Assembly (NCBI RefSeq): GCF_001280565.1
Contig: NZ_LGRO01000001.1
Location: 930,001-994,000, forward strand
Length of the DNA: 64,000 bases
Direction of reading: 5' to 3'
Source: Sulfobacillus thermosulfidooxidans
GTDB taxonomy: Bacteria; Bacillota; Sulfobacillia; Sulfobacillales; Sulfobacillaceae
In this document: in pieces, positions 61,921-64,000 of the stretch
How positions within the stretch are numbered: the stretch's first letter is position 1
Layout of the letters: every line of letters begins with the position of its first letter
Notes under the pieces: generated by a model
Databases searched by the model: none
What the model was told of the DNA's origin: nothing
Seen by the model: the letters and a program-made list of their open reading frames with translations, nothing else
Made by a program: the position numbers and the translations under genes

Positions 61921-63903
61921 ATGAATCAAGATGGACGCAAACGAGTCTACATTTTTCATGTCACGCCAGTTATTGATGGAGGAAGGTTTCCTATCAAACG
62001 CATTGTAGGAGAGGAACTCACGGTGGAAGCCGATCTCGTCGCTGATGGACACGACGTCGTTCAAGGACGTCTAGGATGGAGGATATTACCGAATAGACCA
62101 TGGTCCTATGTTCCTTTACAATCCTTAGACAATGATCGCTATCGTGCAGTTTTTCCATTAACAGAGATGGGCTTTTATGAATATCGCATTGAAGGGTGGG
62201 TTGACGAGTTTCTCACCTGGCGTCACCGGTTGGATAAGAAATGGACTCTAGGACAGGATATCGATGCCGAATTGGTGATGGGTCGCGAACTGATTCAGCA
62301 CCGGATTGCGCTCTACGCGAAATTCAAGAAGGCCAAGAGCAACGATTTAGCGCTTGTAGAGGCGTTGCGCCGGTTTTTGAACCAGTTCGATGAGACCTCC
62401 GAGAAGGAGCGGCGTGTTTTATTGATGCAAGATCCTCAATTAAAGGAGATTATGCAGCAGTTACCGGATTTATCACATGCTGGTCAATCACGCCGATTTC
62501 CCATGCGTGTTGACCGGAAACGAGCAGGTTTTAGCGCCTGGTATGAATTTTTTCCGCGTTCCTGCCCAACCCGGAAAAATGGGCATGGTACGTTGCGCGA
62601 CTGCGAACAATTCCTTCCGTATATCGCCGATCTTGGATTCGATGTGGTTTATTTGCCGCCGATTCATCCCATTGGCCTCCAACATCGTAAGGGAGCCAAT
62701 AATCAGACAATAGCTTCCTTTGATGATCCGGGAAGTCCCTGGGCGATTGGGAATGAAGAAGGCGGACATATGGCCATTCATCCTCAATTAGGCACACTCG
62801 CTGATTTCGATCATTTTCACCAAACGCTTCGGGCCTTGGGGTTGGAACTAGCCATGGATTTAACGTTCCAATGTTCTCCGGATCATCCCTGGGTGAAAGA
62901 ACATCCCGAGTGGTTTCGCCATTTTCCGGACGGTAGTATCCAATATGCGGAGAATCCGCCCAAAAAGTATGAAGATGTCTTTCCATTAAATTTTGACACC
63001 CCGGACTGGCAAGCGTTATGGAGAGCCCTCCTTGAAGTTACTCAATTTTGGGCGGAACGTGGTGTGCGGATTTTTCGCGTCGATAATCCCCATACCAAAC
63101 CCTTAGTGTTTTGGGAATGGTTCATCATGGAGATGCAAAATCGTTTTCCGGATACCATATTTTTATCCGAAGCGTTTACCCGTCCTAAGTTGATGGAGGC
63201 GTTGTCAAAAGTAGGATTTACCCAGTCCTATACGTATTTTGCTTGGCGCAATACAGCTCAAGAACTCCGCGATTATGTGAGCGAGCTATTCTATACGGAG
63301 AAAAGCCAATATTTCCGGCCCAATTTTTGGCCTAATACTCCGGATATTCTTCCAGGATATTTACAGACTGGACGGCCCGCAGCCTTTACAGTGCGTTTTA
63401 TTCTCGCTGCGACATTATCACCAAATTATGGGATTTATGGACCCGCATACGAATTATTAGAGCATGAACCTTTGTCTTGGGGAAGTGAAGAATATAACCG
63501 TTCGGAGAAATATGAGATCCGCCAATGGAATCTTTCCCAACAACCTAACATTCAGGAAGTGATAAAAAAGGTTAATGCCATACGTCATCAAGAATTGGCT
63601 TTGCAGCACAATGGTATTTTAACCTTCCACCACGTTGATAATCCACAACTTTTAGTCTACAGCAAGCGAGATCCAGCGTACCAGTCGAGGTTATTGATGG
63701 TCGTCAATCTGGATCCGGTCTATACCCAATCTGGATGGACAGCACTTGATATGAAGCCGTTGGGACTTCATGAGGATGCCCATTACATGGTCCACGATTT
63801 GCTTACAGGGGCACGTTATGCATGGAATGGTCCATATAATTATGTGGAACTACATCCAGATGGTTATAATGCACACATATTGCGAATTGAAGAGGGGATA
63901 TAA
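61921..63903 (+). CDS. glgE: alpha-1,4-glucan:maltose-1-phosphate maltosyltransferase GlgE
   Basis: 660 residues, normal for GlgE. N-terminal beta domain, then GH13_3 barrel: FSAWYEFFPRS, DVVYLPPIHPIG, RKGANN, catalytic aspartate in RIFRVDNPHTKP, glutamate in FLSEAFTRP. It extends alpha-1,4-glucans with maltosyl units from maltose-1-phosphate made from trehalose via TreS and maltokinase. GAGGAGCG precedes the ATG. Overlaps treS by one base (TAATG). Confidence 0.95.
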   Translation: MNQDGRKRVYIFHVTPVIDGGRFPIKRIVGEELTVEADLVADGHDVVQGRLGWRILPNRPWSYVPLQSLDNDRYRAVFPLTEMGFYEYRIEGWVDEFLTWRHRLDKKWTLGQDIDAELVMGRELIQHRIALYAKFKKAKSNDLALVEALRRFLNQFDETSEKERRVLLMQDPQLKEIMQQLPDLSHAGQSRRFPMRVDRKRAGFSAWYEFFPRSCPTRKNGHGTLRDCEQFLPYIADLGFDVVYLPPIHPIGLQHRKGANNQTIASFDDPGSPWAIGNEEGGHMAIHPQLGTLADFDHFHQTLRALGLELAMDLTFQCSPDHPWVKEHPEWFRHFPDGSIQYAENPPKKYEDVFPLNFDTPDWQALWRALLEVTQFWAERGVRIFRVDNPHTKPLVFWEWFIMEMQNRFPDTIFLSEAFTRPKLMEALSKVGFTQSYTYFAWRNTAQELRDYVSELFYTEKSQYFRPNFWPNTPDILPGYLQTGRPAAFTVRFILAATLSPNYGIYGPAYELLEHEPLSWGSEEYNRSEKYEIRQWNLSQQPNIQEVIKKVNAIRHQELALQHNGILTFHHVDNPQLLVYSKRDPAYQSRLLMVVNLDPVYTQSGWTALDMKPLGLHEDAHYMVHDLLTGARYAWNGPYNYVELHPDGYNAHILRIEEGI

Positions 63904-64000
63904 TGCATAACGGTCAGAACCAGGTCGAACGTCCGGATTGGTACAAGGACGCAATTATTTATGAATTGCATGTTCGGACATTTTATGATAGCAATCAGGA
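63903..64000 (+). CDS. treS: trehalose synthase TreS (maltose alpha-D-glucosyltransferase), N-terminal fragment
   Basis: The first 32 residues, MHNGQNQVERPDWYKDAIIYELHVRTFYDSNQ, match the typical TreS start (PDWYKDAVIYELHVR). The rest lies beyond the window. It interconverts trehalose and maltose and, often fused to maltokinase, feeds GlgE. Partner genes otsA-otsB 10 kb away provide trehalose. Confidence 0.88.
   Translation, partial: MHNGQNQVERPDWYKDAIIYELHVRTFYDSNQ

Noticed and set aside
1-64000. tRNA, rRNA, SRP RNA genes, CRISPR arrays, prophage
   Set aside because: Looked for cloverleaf-like blocks, rRNA signatures, SRP-loop motifs and regularly spaced repeats by eye; none found, although a covariance search would be needed to be sure.

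Overview
The window looks like chromosome from a Gram-positive, probably spore-forming member of the Bacillota. The gene order follows the Bacillus core: ylbJ/ylbK/ylbL, ylbN-rpmF, fapR-plsX-fab-acpP-rnc, smc-ftsY, ylxM-ffh-rpsP-rimM-trmD-rplS-lepB-rbgA-rnhB, and topA-trmFO-xerC-hslVU-codY. FapR, CodY, a YlbJ-type sporulation membrane protein, two GT51 glycosyltransferases, a GlgE/TreS alpha-glucan module and roughly balanced base composition recall Sulfobacillus-type acidothermophiles. That genus guess is from memory; I could not run a search.

Layout. 1-6.8 kb: divergent ylbJ (cut by the window edge and running off it) and ylbK-ylbL, a Ser/Gln-rich protein, an isoaspartyl dipeptidase, a UbiB-like kinase, then a strong promoter for ylbN-rpmF. 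6.8-13.5 kb: fapR-led fatty-acid and phospholipid operon ending in rnc. 13.5-17.5 kb, minus strand: class A PBP with an N-terminal zinc ribbon, a small zinc-ribbon membrane protein and a LexA-like regulator. 17.6-22 kb: smc-ftsY. 22-24.9 kb: an interruption of the core locus by a cyclic-di-AMP (ydaO-type) riboswitch controlling a sucrose-phosphate-synthase-like/phosphatase pair, followed by the debris of an IS605-type element. 24.9-38 kb: SRP, ribosome, RNase HII, topoisomerase, recombinase, HslVU and CodY genes. 38-46.9 kb: peptidoglycan glycosyltransferase, GH18 lipoprotein, flippase-like protein, acyl-CoA ligase, two trans-sulfuration enzymes and a Bax-inhibitor-type membrane protein. 47-51.5 kb: SAM-I riboswitch controlling two half-length MetE-like proteins and a YitJ-type methyltransferase/MTHFR fusion. 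51.4-56.6 kb: trehalose synthesis (otsA-otsB), MurJ-like flippase and AI-2E-family protein. 56.7-64 kb: tiny zinc ribbon, a candidate minus-strand small RNA, an SDR, a CbiA/CobB enzyme, then a GH57-glgE-treS alpha-glucan/trehalose cluster cut by the window end.

How it fits together. Most of the window is housekeeping. The accessory parts centre on compatible solutes (sucrose, trehalose, maltose-1-phosphate/glucan) and on sulfur amino acids, with two riboswitches reading the relevant signals (c-di-AMP and SAM). Points most worth checking are the c-di-AMP/sucrose link, the split MetE pair in which only the second protein keeps the zinc ligands, the unannotated small RNA at about 56.93-57.07 kb, and genes whose homologous N termini have no ATG/GTG/TTG start but do have a good Shine-Dalgarno in front of ATT (59446 and about 44307), plus murJ with no standard start before its first membrane segment.
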